Source of the DNA: AM-1111 sp046302135
GTDB lineage: Bacteria > Bacteroidota > Bacteroidia > B-17B0 > Aurantibacillaceae
Length of the DNA: 43,782 nt
Reading direction: 5' to 3'
Assembly (NCBI GenBank): GCA_046302135.1
Contig: JBKCIQ010000106.1
Coordinates: 1-43,782 of the forward strand
The notes under the pieces are model-generated. The model was not told the DNA's origin. It did not search any database and worked only from the letters and a program-made list of their open reading frames with translations. The position numbers and the translations under genes were made by a program. Below, piece by piece: positions 8,610 to 17,083 of this stretch (positions are counted from its first letter, which is position 1; each line of letters starts with the position of its first letter).

Positions 8610-9250
8610 TAAAAATACTCGTAGTTGATGACCACCCAATTGTTAGAGACGGTCTTTATAACGCTATGAAAAACGTAAAAGATTTTAAAATTGTGGGTGC
8701 CGTTTCATCCGCAAATGAAGCGTTGGATCTGATTCAAACCAACAACATTGATGTCTTACTTAGTGACATTTCAATGCCTGAAATAAGCGGAATACAGTTG
8801 GCGGAAAAAGTAAAAAAGATTTCACCTTTAGTTAAAATTCTTTTTCTCACAATGCATGAAAATGATGCTTATGTAAATAGTGCAATACAAACAGGTGCAA
8901 GCGGCTATCTTCTAAAGGATTCTGAAATTTCTGAACTTGAAAACGCGATTAGAGTCATTTATGCGGGTAATAGTTATTTCGGAAAAAATACAAACACAGA
9001 CAGCAACGCTGCTTCGCAAAAACACACCTCTGAATCTGAAATAAAACCAAGCAATGTTCTAAGTCAGCGTGAAATTGAAATACTAAATCTGATTGCTCAC
9101 GGTTCAAGCAACAAAGAAATCGCAGCAAAATTATATATCAGTAACAGAACGGTTGATGCTCATCGCTATAATATCATGCAGAAACTTGATGTTAAAAACA
9201 CTGCTGAATTGATAAAGAAAGCTGTCAGACTAAAACTAGTTGAGTTTTAG
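8606..9250 (+). CDS. NarL/LuxR-family response regulator
   Basis: 214 residues. The receiver domain (1-~120) has the acidic pair Asp8/Asp9 in VVDDHP, phospho-acceptor Asp54 in LLSDISMPE, Thr82 and Lys104 in YLLKDSE. A linker leads to a C-terminal LuxR-type helix-turn-helix at about 150-196, with LSQREIEILNLIAHG and NKEIAAKLYIS followed by RTVDAHR. It is the cognate partner of the overlapping kinase. The target genes cannot be read from the sequence; the closest upstream candidates are the MbnP/MbnH-like genes, but I see no defined binding site. Confidence 0.93.
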   Translation: MIKILVVDDHPIVRDGLYNAMKNVKDFKIVGAVSSANEALDLIQTNNIDVLLSDISMPEISGIQLAEKVKKISPLVKILFLTMHENDAYVNSAIQTGASGYLLKDSEISELENAIRVIYAGNSYFGKNTNTDSNAASQKHTSESEIKPSNVLSQREIEILNLIAHGSSNKEIAAKLYISNRTVDAHRYNIMQKLDVKNTAELIKKAVRLKLVEF

Positions 9251-9262
9251 TTTTTTTCTCCA

Positions 9263-10182
9263 TTATTGAACAGGATTATGTAGCTTTTGCTTTCTCCATG
9301 AAACCATCATAATTACGATTCCAGAAACTACAAATGGTATAGAAAGAATTTGCCCCATGTCAATAGGCAGAGCATTTTCAAAAGCTACCTGAACTTCTTT
9401 TGTAAATTCAATACAGAAACGGAAAGAAAAAAGTAATGCGCAGAAAAACCCAAACATAAATCCTGCCGGCCACTTAAATTTATATTTTTTCCACAAAAAA
9501 AAGAACGCTCCAAGCATTAGAAGACAAAACAGCGACTCATAAAGCTGTGAAGGATGTCTTGCAGGTATGGATTCAATGAAATTGACCTGCTCTTGGTAAG
9601 GAATAGTCATGAAATTTGAAATGCTCCTAAAGTTGTTTTCTATATCGTCCTGAACAAACCTGAAGCCCCAAGGAAGCGTCGTGGGTTTACCTATTATTTC
9701 TGAATTCATTAAGTTTCCTATTCTAATACACATCCCACTGTACGCAACAGCTATTACTATCCTATCCAATATCCACCAAATGTTCTCTTTTGTTTTTTTG
9801 CGAATAACCAAAGTGCGATTAAAATACCTATTGCACCTCCATGACTCGCAAGTCCGCCTTCCCAAATTTTAAGCATGTTCCAAGGATGATTGATGTACCC
9901 ATCCTCACCAAACCAAGGACCGTAAAAAAGGCAATGACCCAACCTGGCTCCTAATACTGTTCCCGCAATTACATAAACAGTTAATGTATCAAGAGACTTA
10001 ATGGTTCTTCCTTCAATCTTAAAAATGTGTTTCATCAAATAAAAACTTCCAACAAAAGCTAAAGCGAATAAAAATCCATACCATACAACAGGATGACTTG
10101 TTCCAGGAATATAAAAAACAACCGGGTCAGGATTCCAATCAAAATATGGACTATCATTTAAATATCCTGGATATTTTTCCAT
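9263..10182 (-). CDS. lgt: Prolipoprotein diacylglyceryl transferase, interrupted by a frameshift
   Basis: Lgt transfers diacylglycerol from phosphatidylglycerol to the lipobox Cys of prolipoproteins and is an integral inner-membrane enzyme. The start is the ATG at 10182 (MEKYPGYLNDSPYFDW). Frame one gives PVVWYGFLFALAF, LGARLGHCLFYGPW and LASHGGAIGILIALWLFAKK, then reaches a TAG at 9757 (141 residues). The rest of the enzyme continues in the other reading frame from the same place: KENIWWILDRIVIAVA, then the signature IRIGNLMNSEIIG with the conserved Arg and Asn, and RHPSQLYES. The switch is at a run of seven A on the coding strand (9793-9799). One added A, or a -1 slip, yields a continuous protein of about 306 residues. 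It could be a sequencing or assembly error, a real mutation, or recoding; the intact downstream half argues against old decay. Confidence 0.9.
9793..9799 (-). other. A7 slippery run at the lgt frameshift
   Basis: On the coding strand the zero-frame codons are GCA AAA AAA CAA, so the heptamer A AAA AAA sits in the frame required for tandem -1 slippage. The zero-frame stop follows about 34 bases later, at 9757-9759. Homopolymers of this length are also common sites of indel error in long-read data. Confidence 0.8.
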
Positions 10183-10255
10183 AGATTGTAAAGATAAAAA
10201 TTTGAATTTTAAAACAGATGGTAAATTTTCAATGTCTTTGGCTAATTTTACAAAC

Positions 10256-10825
10256 ATGAAGAACATAGTAATTTTTTCTAGTGGAGAGGGAAGTAACACC
10301 GAGAAAATAATCGAAACATTTTCTAAATGTAAATCTGCAAGGGTAAGCTGGATTGTATGCAACAATGAGAACGCAGGCGTAATAAAAATTGCTGAAAAAT
10401 ATAAAAAGGGGCTGCAATTAATATCCAAAAGCAATCTTGAAAAGAATGCTGTTCAGCTTGCAGAATTTCTAAAAGTTGAAAAAACCGATTTAATTGTTTT
10501 AGCAGGCTTCCTGCTAAAAATACCTAATGAGATTATTGAAGCATTCCCGGACAGTATTGTTAACCTACACCCATCCTTATTGCCAAAATTTGGCGGAAAA
10601 GGAATGTATGGAATGAATGTACATAGGGCAGTTGTTGATGCGAGAGAATTAGAAAGTGGTATTACAATACATTTAGTAAATGAGGAATACGATAAGGGAA
10701 AAATTATTTTTCAGAAAAAGATTGCTGTAACATACACAGATAATGCAGAATCACTTTCTACAAAAATTAAAGAACTGGAACATATTCACTTTCCTGAAAC
10801 CATATTAAAAATTGTGGAAAATTAA
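10256..10825 (+). CDS. purN: Phosphoribosylglycinamide formyltransferase
   Basis: 189 residues from the ATG at 10256 (MKNIVIFSSGEGSN); an upstream extension to 10202 has no family support. PurN uses 10-formyl-tetrahydrofolate to formylate GAR, the third step of purine synthesis. Visible features are the phosphate-binding loop FSSGEGSNTEKI, VLAGFLLKIPNEII, and the catalytic segment NLHPSLLPKFGGKGMYG (family Asn and His, substrate-loop glycines). The closing SGITIHLVNEEYDKGKII contains the conserved C-terminal Asp. It is slightly shorter than the usual ~200-210 residues but complete. It is divergent from lgt across 73 bases. Confidence 0.92.
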   Translation: MKNIVIFSSGEGSNTEKIIETFSKCKSARVSWIVCNNENAGVIKIAEKYKKGLQLISKSNLEKNAVQLAEFLKVEKTDLIVLAGFLLKIPNEIIEAFPDSIVNLHPSLLPKFGGKGMYGMNVHRAVVDARELESGITIHLVNEEYDKGKIIFQKKIAVTYTDNAESLSTKIKELEHIHFPETILKIVEN

Positions 10826-10879
10826 ATATTCTATCTTAATTCAAAACCCTTGTTATTAAAGCAAAACGAACAAATATTT

Positions 10880-11296
10880 TCAATAATAAATCTGTACTGT
10901 TAGGGTACTGTATTCTTCGTGCCGTTTTATATAAACAAAAATCATTGGCTTATTTAATTTAGCCTTACCCTCATGTTTACTTTCACCGGCGAAAAAATTC
11001 TGGTAGGTGTGTTTTTTCAAAACAATTTCTGAATAATCGATTTTTTCACCTACATATTTACGTATAAAGTCTCTATTAATACAATCTAACGAGTCTAAAG
11101 TGTAACCAGAATACTTAAGACAATAGTTAAAGGTATTTCTTTCTTCCTCGTTTAATCGCATAAGTAATTCGGGGAACATACACCCAAAATACTCAAAATT
11201 TGGGCTGTTAGGATCAGTATCCACTTTTTTAAAATTTTGACACTGAACTTTTGCAACAAATAAAAAAACTGACAGAAAAAATTGTACTCTTTTCAT
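10880..11296 (-). CDS. Secreted protein of unknown function
   Basis: 138 residues with a signal peptide (MKRVQFFLSVFLFVAKVQCQ). The mature part has Cys residues in YFGCMFPELL, FNYCLKYSG and LDCINRDF, which could form disulfides, and ends with predicted strands (FVYIKRHEEYSTLTVQIYY). I recognise no domain. It stands alone, convergent with purN, with 225 bases before the POT transporter gene's end. Confidence 0.65.
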   Translation of the reverse strand: MKRVQFFLSVFLFVAKVQCQNFKKVDTDPNSPNFEYFGCMFPELLMRLNEEERNTFNYCLKYSGYTLDSLDCINRDFIRKYVGEKIDYSEIVLKKHTYQNFFAGESKHEGKAKLNKPMIFVYIKRHEEYSTLTVQIYY

Positions 11297-11521
11297 TTAA
11301 TGAATCTATAATCTTAAATCACCAAAAAGAATACAAAAGATCATATCAAAATCTTATTACACAAAGGTGCGTCTGAAATTTAATATGAACTCTTTATTAG
11401 GATTAATCTTTAGGCATAAAGAAAATTTCATCAAGATTGTCAAATCAATTTTAACCTATTTAAGGTTATAATGTATACTCGCTTAAGGTATTTATTTTGT
11501 GTTAAAATTTTAAGAGGCTTA

Positions 11522-13153
11522 TTATATCAAAGTCTTAAAAATAGCATTCAACCGCTTAAGTAATAAAAACATAATAAGCGCAGCAAGCAAAAGCAATCCT
11601 GAATTTACAAGAAAATATAGCGCCTTGTTGTCATAATTATCCCATGTAGAAGCAAGTATTCCGCTTAATTTATTTCCAATAGAAGTTGCCAAGAACCATC
11701 CGCCCATCATCACAGAAATTAGCCTTGGTGGCGAAAGCTTTGATACAAGACTAAGCCCCATAGGAGAAAGACAAAGTTCGCCAACTGTAATAACGCCATA
11801 CGTTGCTATCAACCACCATACGCTTGCTTTTTCAATTCCATTTCCACAATAATATACAGCCCAAACCATCACCAAGGGTGATAATGCAGAAATAAAAAGT
11901 CCCCAGCCTATTTTTGAAGGTGTAGTTGGCTCCTTACCTCTTCGCCTAGTCCATATAAAAAAACCTACTACCAATGGAGTTAATGCAATTACCCAACCCG
12001 GGTTAATGGATTGAGAAATTTCCGTTGGAATTAAAAAAACTTTTTCGTCTTGCTTCAATTCCGATCTACGATGATAATTTTTAAAATAGTCTGGAAAAGC
12101 CTTATCCCTGAGTGTATCTCCATTTTTAATCACCAATCTGAACTGCTGATCTTTTATGTCTCTTTCCTTGTTAACAGCCTTAATTGTGTCTACAATTTTC
12201 AATGATTTCATTACAGGCAAGACAATTTTAGGAGCCTCTCTGTCCGTATACAACTTCATCCACTTGTTGAGTGCTGTTCCGTTCTGTTTGAATACCGCCC
12301 AAAAAAGAACCACCACCATAAAAATAGTAAGTAAAACACCAAGAGGCTTTTTTTCTTCGAGATCAGCCTTATAATACTGACTTACATAATAAAAAATTAC
12401 GGGAATACATGCGAAAATAAATGCGTCAGTTGAGTCATCTCCAAACAGATTTCCAGGTATCAACCATCCAGCGGCAGCTGCAACAACAGCAGGTAGGAGA
12501 GTCGTGCCAAAAATAAATCCAAGTGACTTATCACCCTGTTTAAGTGGTTTAAGTTTGTCGGCATGCTTGTAATGCTTTATCCCGAGAATGAAAATTATAA
12601 CGCCTATAAACATACCAATGCCAGCAGAGAAAAATGCTCCTCCCCAACCAAATTTAGATCTCATGGCTGCCGCAACAAAAGTGCATGTAAAAGCACCAAT
12701 GTTTATTCCCATATAAAAAATATTGTACCCGGAATCTTTATTTGCTTTGTATGCTTCCTCATCATATAAATTTCCAAGTATTGAAGAAATATTTGGCTTA
12801 AAAAAACCATTACCCAAGATTACCAACCCGGAGGCGATGTAAAAAACCGTTAAGTCGTGTACTGCCATTAAACAGTAACCAACTCCCATTAATAAACCTC
12901 CAATAATGATTGATTTTATGTATCCAATTTTTCTATCTGCAAGTAGCCCTCCAATAAATGGGGTTAAAAAAACCAAAGCGATGAAAGTTCCATATATACT
13001 GCTGGAATCTTTCATGTTCATTTTCCAGCCACCTTCCTTAAAATCTGCTTCAAGATATAAAGTGAAAATAGCGATCATTAAATAATACCCAAACCTTTCC
13101 CACATTTCCGCGAAAAAAAGAAAATACAAACCTGTGGGATGCTTTTTTTTCAT
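11522..13153 (-). CDS. POT-family proton-dependent oligopeptide transporter
   Basis: 543 residues of a major-facilitator fold that imports di- and tripeptides with protons. The signature EMWERFGYYLM in the first helix corresponds to the ExxERFxYY proton-coupling motif. The GGLLADRKIGYIKSI loop and the FYMGINIGAF segment, close to the second POT signature, are also present. A hydrophilic insert of about 90 residues lies between helices in the middle (LNKWMKLYTDRE to LIPTEISQ), as in many Bacteroidota POT proteins. It starts 21 bases after the serS stop and may be read through from serS. Confidence 0.9.
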   Translation of the reverse strand: MKKKHPTGLYFLFFAEMWERFGYYLMIAIFTLYLEADFKEGGWKMNMKDSSSIYGTFIALVFLTPFIGGLLADRKIGYIKSIIIGGLLMGVGYCLMAVHDLTVFYIASGLVILGNGFFKPNISSILGNLYDEEAYKANKDSGYNIFYMGINIGAFTCTFVAAAMRSKFGWGGAFFSAGIGMFIGVIIFILGIKHYKHADKLKPLKQGDKSLGFIFGTTLLPAVVAAAAGWLIPGNLFGDDSTDAFIFACIPVIFYYVSQYYKADLEEKKPLGVLLTIFMVVVLFWAVFKQNGTALNKWMKLYTDREAPKIVLPVMKSLKIVDTIKAVNKERDIKDQQFRLVIKNGDTLRDKAFPDYFKNYHRRSELKQDEKVFLIPTEISQSINPGWVIALTPLVVGFFIWTRRRGKEPTTPSKIGWGLFISALSPLVMVWAVYYCGNGIEKASVWWLIATYGVITVGELCLSPMGLSLVSKLSPPRLISVMMGGWFLATSIGNKLSGILASTWDNYDNKALYFLVNSGLLLLAALIMFLLLKRLNAIFKTLI

Positions 13154-13174
13154 TTGGAGATTTACCTTGAAAAA

Positions 13175-14449
13175 TTAATTTATGATATTAAATCCGGTGT
13201 ATGGAACAAGTGCCGAAGGTATCTTTATGCCTTCTTCGGTTTGATTGTTTTCCAATAAGGTTGCTACAATTCTTGGCAATGCCATAGCACTTCCGTTTAA
13301 CGTATGTACCAGATGATTTTTGCCATCCTTACCTTTAAATCGACATTTCATTCGGTTACTCTGAAAACTTTCAAAATTTGATGTTGAACTCACCTCTAAC
13401 CACCTGTTCTGCGCCGCACAGAAAGTTTCAAAATCATACGTTAGCGCAGAGGCAAAACTCATGTCCCCTCCACAAAGTTTAAGAATACGAAAAGGCAGTT
13501 CAAGTTTCGTCAACAACCCCTTCACATGCTCAACCATTTCATTCAATATTTCATAAGACTTTTCAGGATGCGCAATCTGTACTATTTCAACCTTATCAAA
13601 TTGATGAAGGCGATTTAATCCTCGTACATGTGCTCCCCACGCTCCTGCTTCCCTTCTGAAACAAGGTGTGTAACCTGCATTCTTAACAGGAAGTTCATCT
13701 TCCTTTAAAATTACATCTCGATACAGATTAGTAATCGGAACCTCAGCAGTTGGAATTAGATACAAGTCATCGGCAGTTACATGATACATCTGTCCTTCCT
13801 TGTCCGGTAACTGACCGGTTCCAAATCCGGAGTCAGAATTTACAAGATGTGGCGGCATAATTTCTTTGTATCCCGCTTTGATTGCTTCATCTAGAAAAAA
13901 ATTAATCAATGCACGCTGAAGTCTTGCGCCCTTACCTTTGTAAACAGGAAATCCTGCGCCTGCTATTTTAGCCCCCAGTTCAAAATCTATAAGATCATAC
14001 TTTTTTATCAAATCCCAATGCGCCAATGCACCCTCGTTAAGTTTAGGGGTGTCTCCCCACTGAAAAACATTTTCGTTTTCTTCAGGTGTTTTACCTTTTG
14101 GAACTGAAACATGGGGAAGATTAGGAACCAGAACCAACAACTGATTTATTTCATTTTCTTTTTGAGATAGAAGATCGCTAAGTTGTTTTTCTTTGCTTTT
14201 TAATTCCGCTGTTTTCAATTTAATTTTTTCAGCCTCTTCTTTTTTACCGGAACGCATAAGCTCCCCAACCTGTTTGGCGATAGTATTGGACTCGCTTTTT
14301 ATTTCGTCGGTTTCTTTTTGCGTTGCACGCCTTTCCGTATCTAAGACTATAATTTGATTAATTATTTCTTCGGCTTTGGAAAAATTTTTTACCTGAAGCC
14401 TTGTAATCACGTCTGCACTGTTTTCTCTGATGTAATTTATCTGAAGCAT
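13175..14449 (-). CDS. serS: Seryl-tRNA synthetase
   Basis: 424 residues, full length. Residues ~1-110 form the antiparallel coiled-coil arm that binds the long variable arm of tRNA-Ser (Lys/Glu-rich). The class II catalytic core follows: motif 1 around GARLQRALINFFLDEA, motif 2 CFRREAGAWGAHVRGLNRLH, and motif 3 LNGSAMALPRIVATLLENNQ. The TAEVPI segment contacts serine. The gene follows the rplU-rpmA terminator and precedes the POT transporter. Confidence 0.97.
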   Translation of the reverse strand: MLQINYIRENSADVITRLQVKNFSKAEEIINQIIVLDTERRATQKETDEIKSESNTIAKQVGELMRSGKKEEAEKIKLKTAELKSKEKQLSDLLSQKENEINQLLVLVPNLPHVSVPKGKTPEENENVFQWGDTPKLNEGALAHWDLIKKYDLIDFELGAKIAGAGFPVYKGKGARLQRALINFFLDEAIKAGYKEIMPPHLVNSDSGFGTGQLPDKEGQMYHVTADDLYLIPTAEVPITNLYRDVILKEDELPVKNAGYTPCFRREAGAWGAHVRGLNRLHQFDKVEIVQIAHPEKSYEILNEMVEHVKGLLTKLELPFRILKLCGGDMSFASALTYDFETFCAAQNRWLEVSSTSNFESFQSNRMKCRFKGKDGKNHLVHTLNGSAMALPRIVATLLENNQTEEGIKIPSALVPYTGFNIIN

Positions 14450-14479
14450 TTTGCGTTTTTATTGATTGGTAAAAATAAA

Positions 14480-14512
14480 AAATCTCCCGCCAAACGAATG
14501 AACGGGAGATTT
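14480..14512 (-). terminator. Rho-independent terminator after rplU-rpmA
   Basis: Stem arms AAATCTCCCG (14480-14489) and CGGGAGATTT (14503-14512) are perfectly complementary over 10 base pairs with a 13-base loop. Read on the minus strand, the second arm runs into a T-rich tail. It lies 18 bases after the rpmA stop and ends the ribosomal-protein operon before serS. Confidence 0.85.
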
Positions 14513-14530
14513 AATCTTTTGAAAAAGATT

Positions 14531-14794
14531 TTACGCTTTTGCTACAGGGACAACAGAAACGTAAGAGCGATTGTCACGCTTCTTTCTGAACACTACGGTT
14601 CCATCCACTAAAGCAAAAAGAGTATGATCTTTACCCATACCAACATTTGCAGAAGGATGATGTTTTGTTCCGCGTTGACGAACAATAATGTTTCCGGCTA
14701 TCGCAGGCTGCCCCCCAAAAATTTTAATACCAAGTCGTTTACTTTCTGATTCACGACCGTTCTTTACTTTACCTTCACCTTTTTTATGTGCCAT
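14531..14794 (-). CDS. rpmA: 50S ribosomal protein L27
   Basis: 87 residues starting MAHKKGEGKVKNGRES. L27 lines the peptidyl-transferase centre with its N-terminal tail. The family core is clear: RLGIKIFGGQPAIAGNIIVR and KHHPSANVGMGKDHTLFALV. No N-terminal cleavage extension of the Firmicutes type is present. It is encoded 19 bases after rplU, the usual pairing. Confidence 0.98.
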   Translation of the reverse strand: MAHKKGEGKVKNGRESESKRLGIKIFGGQPAIAGNIIVRQRGTKHHPSANVGMGKDHTLFALVDGTVVFRKKRDNRSYVSVVPVAKA

Positions 14795-14813
14795 TGTAAA
14801 TTTTTTTTATGGT

Positions 14814-15125
14814 TTAAGCTGAAATTCCATCGATCATAATCTGAGAAAACAGCTGCCTGTGTCCATTCCATTTCTGGTATCCTTTACGGCGCTTTTTCTT
14901 AAATACGATTACTTTATCTCCCTTCAAATGAGAGACTACGGTGGCATTTACTTTTGCCCCGCTGATTACAGGAGATCCTACAGAAACTTTTCCATTGTTC
15001 TCCACCAGAAGAACTTGGTCAAATTCTAACTTGTCTCCCTCATTTGCCTGCAGGCGGTGAACATAAATCTTACGACCCTGTTCCACTTTGAATTGTTGCC
15101 CGGCAATTTCCACGATTGCGTACAT
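14814..15125 (-). CDS. rplU: 50S ribosomal protein L21
   Basis: 103 residues, standard length. It begins MYAIVEIAGQQFKVEQGRKI and includes the conserved C-terminal basic block KKKRRKGYQKWNGHRQ. L21 binds 23S rRNA early in 50S assembly. It is first in the rplU-rpmA operon. A TAnnTTTG -7 box lies about 50 bases upstream, and a short CCCGT/ACGGG hairpin (15151-15167) lies in the leader, of unknown significance. Confidence 0.98.
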   Translation of the reverse strand: MYAIVEIAGQQFKVEQGRKIYVHRLQANEGDKLEFDQVLLVENNGKVSVGSPVISGAKVNATVVSHLKGDKVIVFKKKRRKGYQKWNGHRQLFSQIMIDGISA

Positions 15126-15172
15126 TTTTTTGAGGTTTAAGTTTTTAATTACCCGTTATTATTACGGGGCGA

Positions 15173-15180
15173 CAAATTTA
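15173..15180 (-). promoter_or_regulatory. Candidate -7 promoter element for rplU-rpmA
   Basis: On the minus strand this reads TAAATTTG, an exact match to TAnnTTTG, about 48 bases before the rplU ATG. No clear -33 TTTG was found. The implied leader contains a 5-bp GC hairpin at 15151-15167. Confidence 0.45.
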
Positions 15181-15252
15181 CAATATTTATGTTGAAAAAA
15201 TAAAATAAATTTACTGGTTGACAACTAAATTAGTGTGTTGATTACCAGTTAA

Positions 15253-16161
15253 TTATGTTTGCACACCCTTCTTTTTAAAATTAATCAGGTAAATAGCCCC
15301 CAAAATTACCGCCATTCCTGCGAATTGTTGCCAAACAATCGTTTCCCCTTCTTTGATGCCCCAAAGTACAGCAACAATAGGTATAAGGTATGTTACTGTT
15401 GAAGCAAAGACGGTACCTGCATTTTTTATTAAAGTATTAAACGCTATAACGGAAATGGCTGACCCAACAATTCCTAGAATTGCAATTGCACCCAAACTGT
15501 TTAATGCAAACTGCGACTCTTTTAATGTTACGGTAAAATTAGTGTTGAATACGAGATAAGCAAGAGCAAAAGGGCCTATAAAAGCGAAAGCCCAAGTAGC
15601 AGCCGTTATTGAATTTAATTCAGATAAATATGTTTTTATGATGTTAACGCTGATGGCGTAGCAAAGAGTTGCGGCAACTATCAACATGCAAAAAAATAAA
15701 CTGTCTGATTGAGTGTTTCCCACCTGATTAAAGAAAACTAAAAGAATAGCGCCAAAAAAACCTACCAAAATTCCAGAAATTTGATAGGCGTTGGTTTTAT
15801 ATCCAAGAGCAAAAACAGCAATCAACATTGTAAAAAGAGGTGTTAAAGCGTTAAGCATACCTGCCATGCTGCTGCTGATTTGGGTTTCGGCAGAAGTAAA
15901 TAAGAAAGCAGGAACTAAATTTCCAAAAAATCCCATACCTAATAGAGGAAGGAAATACTTTTTGAAATCAATTTTATAATGCCTTATCAAGAGCGGCAAT
16001 AAAAAGATTGAAGCAAGTACAATTCTTAGCGCTGCAACCTCATCAGCCGCAAAAGTATGTTGACCCTCCCAGTGCATTCCCCATTTCATTAACACGAATG
16101 AAGATCCCCATATGAGAGCAAGCACAAGTAACATTAACCAATTAAGGGTCCTTTTTTTCAC
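15253..16161 (-). CDS. EamA/DMT-superfamily permease
   Basis: 302 residues with about ten hydrophobic helices arranged as two EamA halves, each about five helices. It starts MKKRTLNWLMLLVLALIWGS, the typical DMT opening (family WGSSF), and the second half contains AITAATWAF-like and YLIPIVAVLWG segments. DMT permeases export metabolites or amino acids or import small solutes; the sequence does not show the substrate. It is a single gene upstream of rplU with 127 bases between them. Confidence 0.88.
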   Translation of the reverse strand: MKKRTLNWLMLLVLALIWGSSFVLMKWGMHWEGQHTFAADEVAALRIVLASIFLLPLLIRHYKIDFKKYFLPLLGMGFFGNLVPAFLFTSAETQISSSMAGMLNALTPLFTMLIAVFALGYKTNAYQISGILVGFFGAILLVFFNQVGNTQSDSLFFCMLIVAATLCYAISVNIIKTYLSELNSITAATWAFAFIGPFALAYLVFNTNFTVTLKESQFALNSLGAIAILGIVGSAISVIAFNTLIKNAGTVFASTVTYLIPIVAVLWGIKEGETIVWQQFAGMAVILGAIYLINFKKKGVQT

Positions 16162-16339
16162 GGGCGCAAATGTAGTTCATAACTTTTTACAACTAACAAC
16201 TCGCCTAAGCCGCGTGTCTAAGGGGCTGATTTTCAAGCATTATATTTTACATTATACAATAACTATACTATCATTTCCTTGCCCACTTAACAAAAAAAAT
16301 TTCCGTAACCAATTCTCCAATCAATGTTATACACGATGA

Positions 16340-17038
16340 ATGAAAAAGATTGTTGTAATAAGCACATTTTTGTTTGCAAGCTTTTCTAACCCGGAAAAAA
16401 ATAGATACGATAAAATTTTTCCTGATGAATTCAAAAGCACCATTTCATTTTTAAATAAAAACAAAGTCTTATTTCGTTCCGTTGCCTTAAAACATCAGCA
16501 AAACCCCGAATTACTAACAGCAATTGTTTCACCTGAAGTTATGAGGTACTCTGTTATAAGCGATATTATTGAAACGACTGCTTTGGAATTACTCTATTGT
16601 GATTTTGGCACCAAAGGAGCAGATTTTTCCATTGGAAAATTTCAGATAAAACCAAGTTTTGCTGAATCAATAGAATTTGAAATTCACAAGAGCCACGAGC
16701 TTAACAAAGAATACAATAAAATCTGTTTCCCAAAAAATTTAAGTGAGAGTGAACAAAGAAAACTTCGTTTAAAACGACTTAAGAATACGCTATGGCAAAT
16801 TGAATATTTATCTGCATTTGTCGCAATTTGTAATAAAAAATTCGAGGATGTAAAATTCAAATCAACAGAGGAAAAATTAATATTTTATTCAACAGCTTAT
16901 AACAGTGGGTTCTATTATACACCCGAGAAAATTATTCAGAAATCAAAGTTGAAATTTTACCCATACGGAATCAAATATTCAGGCACACAGTATCCTTACA
17001 GTGATGTAGCGTTATTCTTCTACAACCTTGAAAAATAA
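16340..17038 (+). CDS. Exported lysozyme-fold-like protein (possible lytic transglycosylase relative)
   Basis: 232 residues with a short signal-like N-terminus (MKKIVVISTFLFASFS). Three segments line up in order with lytic-transglycosylase motifs. AIVSPEVMRYS has Glu66, a candidate catalytic acid. DFSIGKFQIKPSFAES (95-110) resembles the GxxQI.P.TA motif. STAYNSGF (184-191) resembles the AYNAG motif. A Lys/Arg-rich helical insert lies between. The similarity is at motif level only, and the family is not one I can name. If correct, it would cut or bind peptidoglycan in the periplasm. It is followed 45 bases later by a large lipoprotein gene. Confidence 0.55.
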   Translation: MKKIVVISTFLFASFSNPEKNRYDKIFPDEFKSTISFLNKNKVLFRSVALKHQQNPELLTAIVSPEVMRYSVISDIIETTALELLYCDFGTKGADFSIGKFQIKPSFAESIEFEIHKSHELNKEYNKICFPKNLSESEQRKLRLKRLKNTLWQIEYLSAFVAICNKKFEDVKFKSTEEKLIFYSTAYNSGFYYTPEKIIQKSKLKFYPYGIKYSGTQYPYSDVALFFYNLEK

Positions 17039-17083
17039 AAGTTAATAAGACTCCTCAGTATTCACAATTTAAAAACAGAAACT

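Noticed and set aside
9263..9865. A separate 200-residue protein starting MGRRTCESWRCNRYF
   Set aside because: The first ~25 residues are out-of-frame translation of the Lgt N-terminal part; from KENIWWILDR on it is the C-terminal half of Lgt, so it is not an independent gene.
11297..11521. A possible short gene (28 codons) in the gap before the POT transporter
   Set aside because: Too short and without resemblance to anything; no tRNA-like cloverleaf either.
16112..16339. A 75-codon plus-strand frame before the lysozyme-like gene
   Set aside because: It overlaps the start of the EamA permease on the other strand and has no recognisable content; its end only abuts the real ATG.
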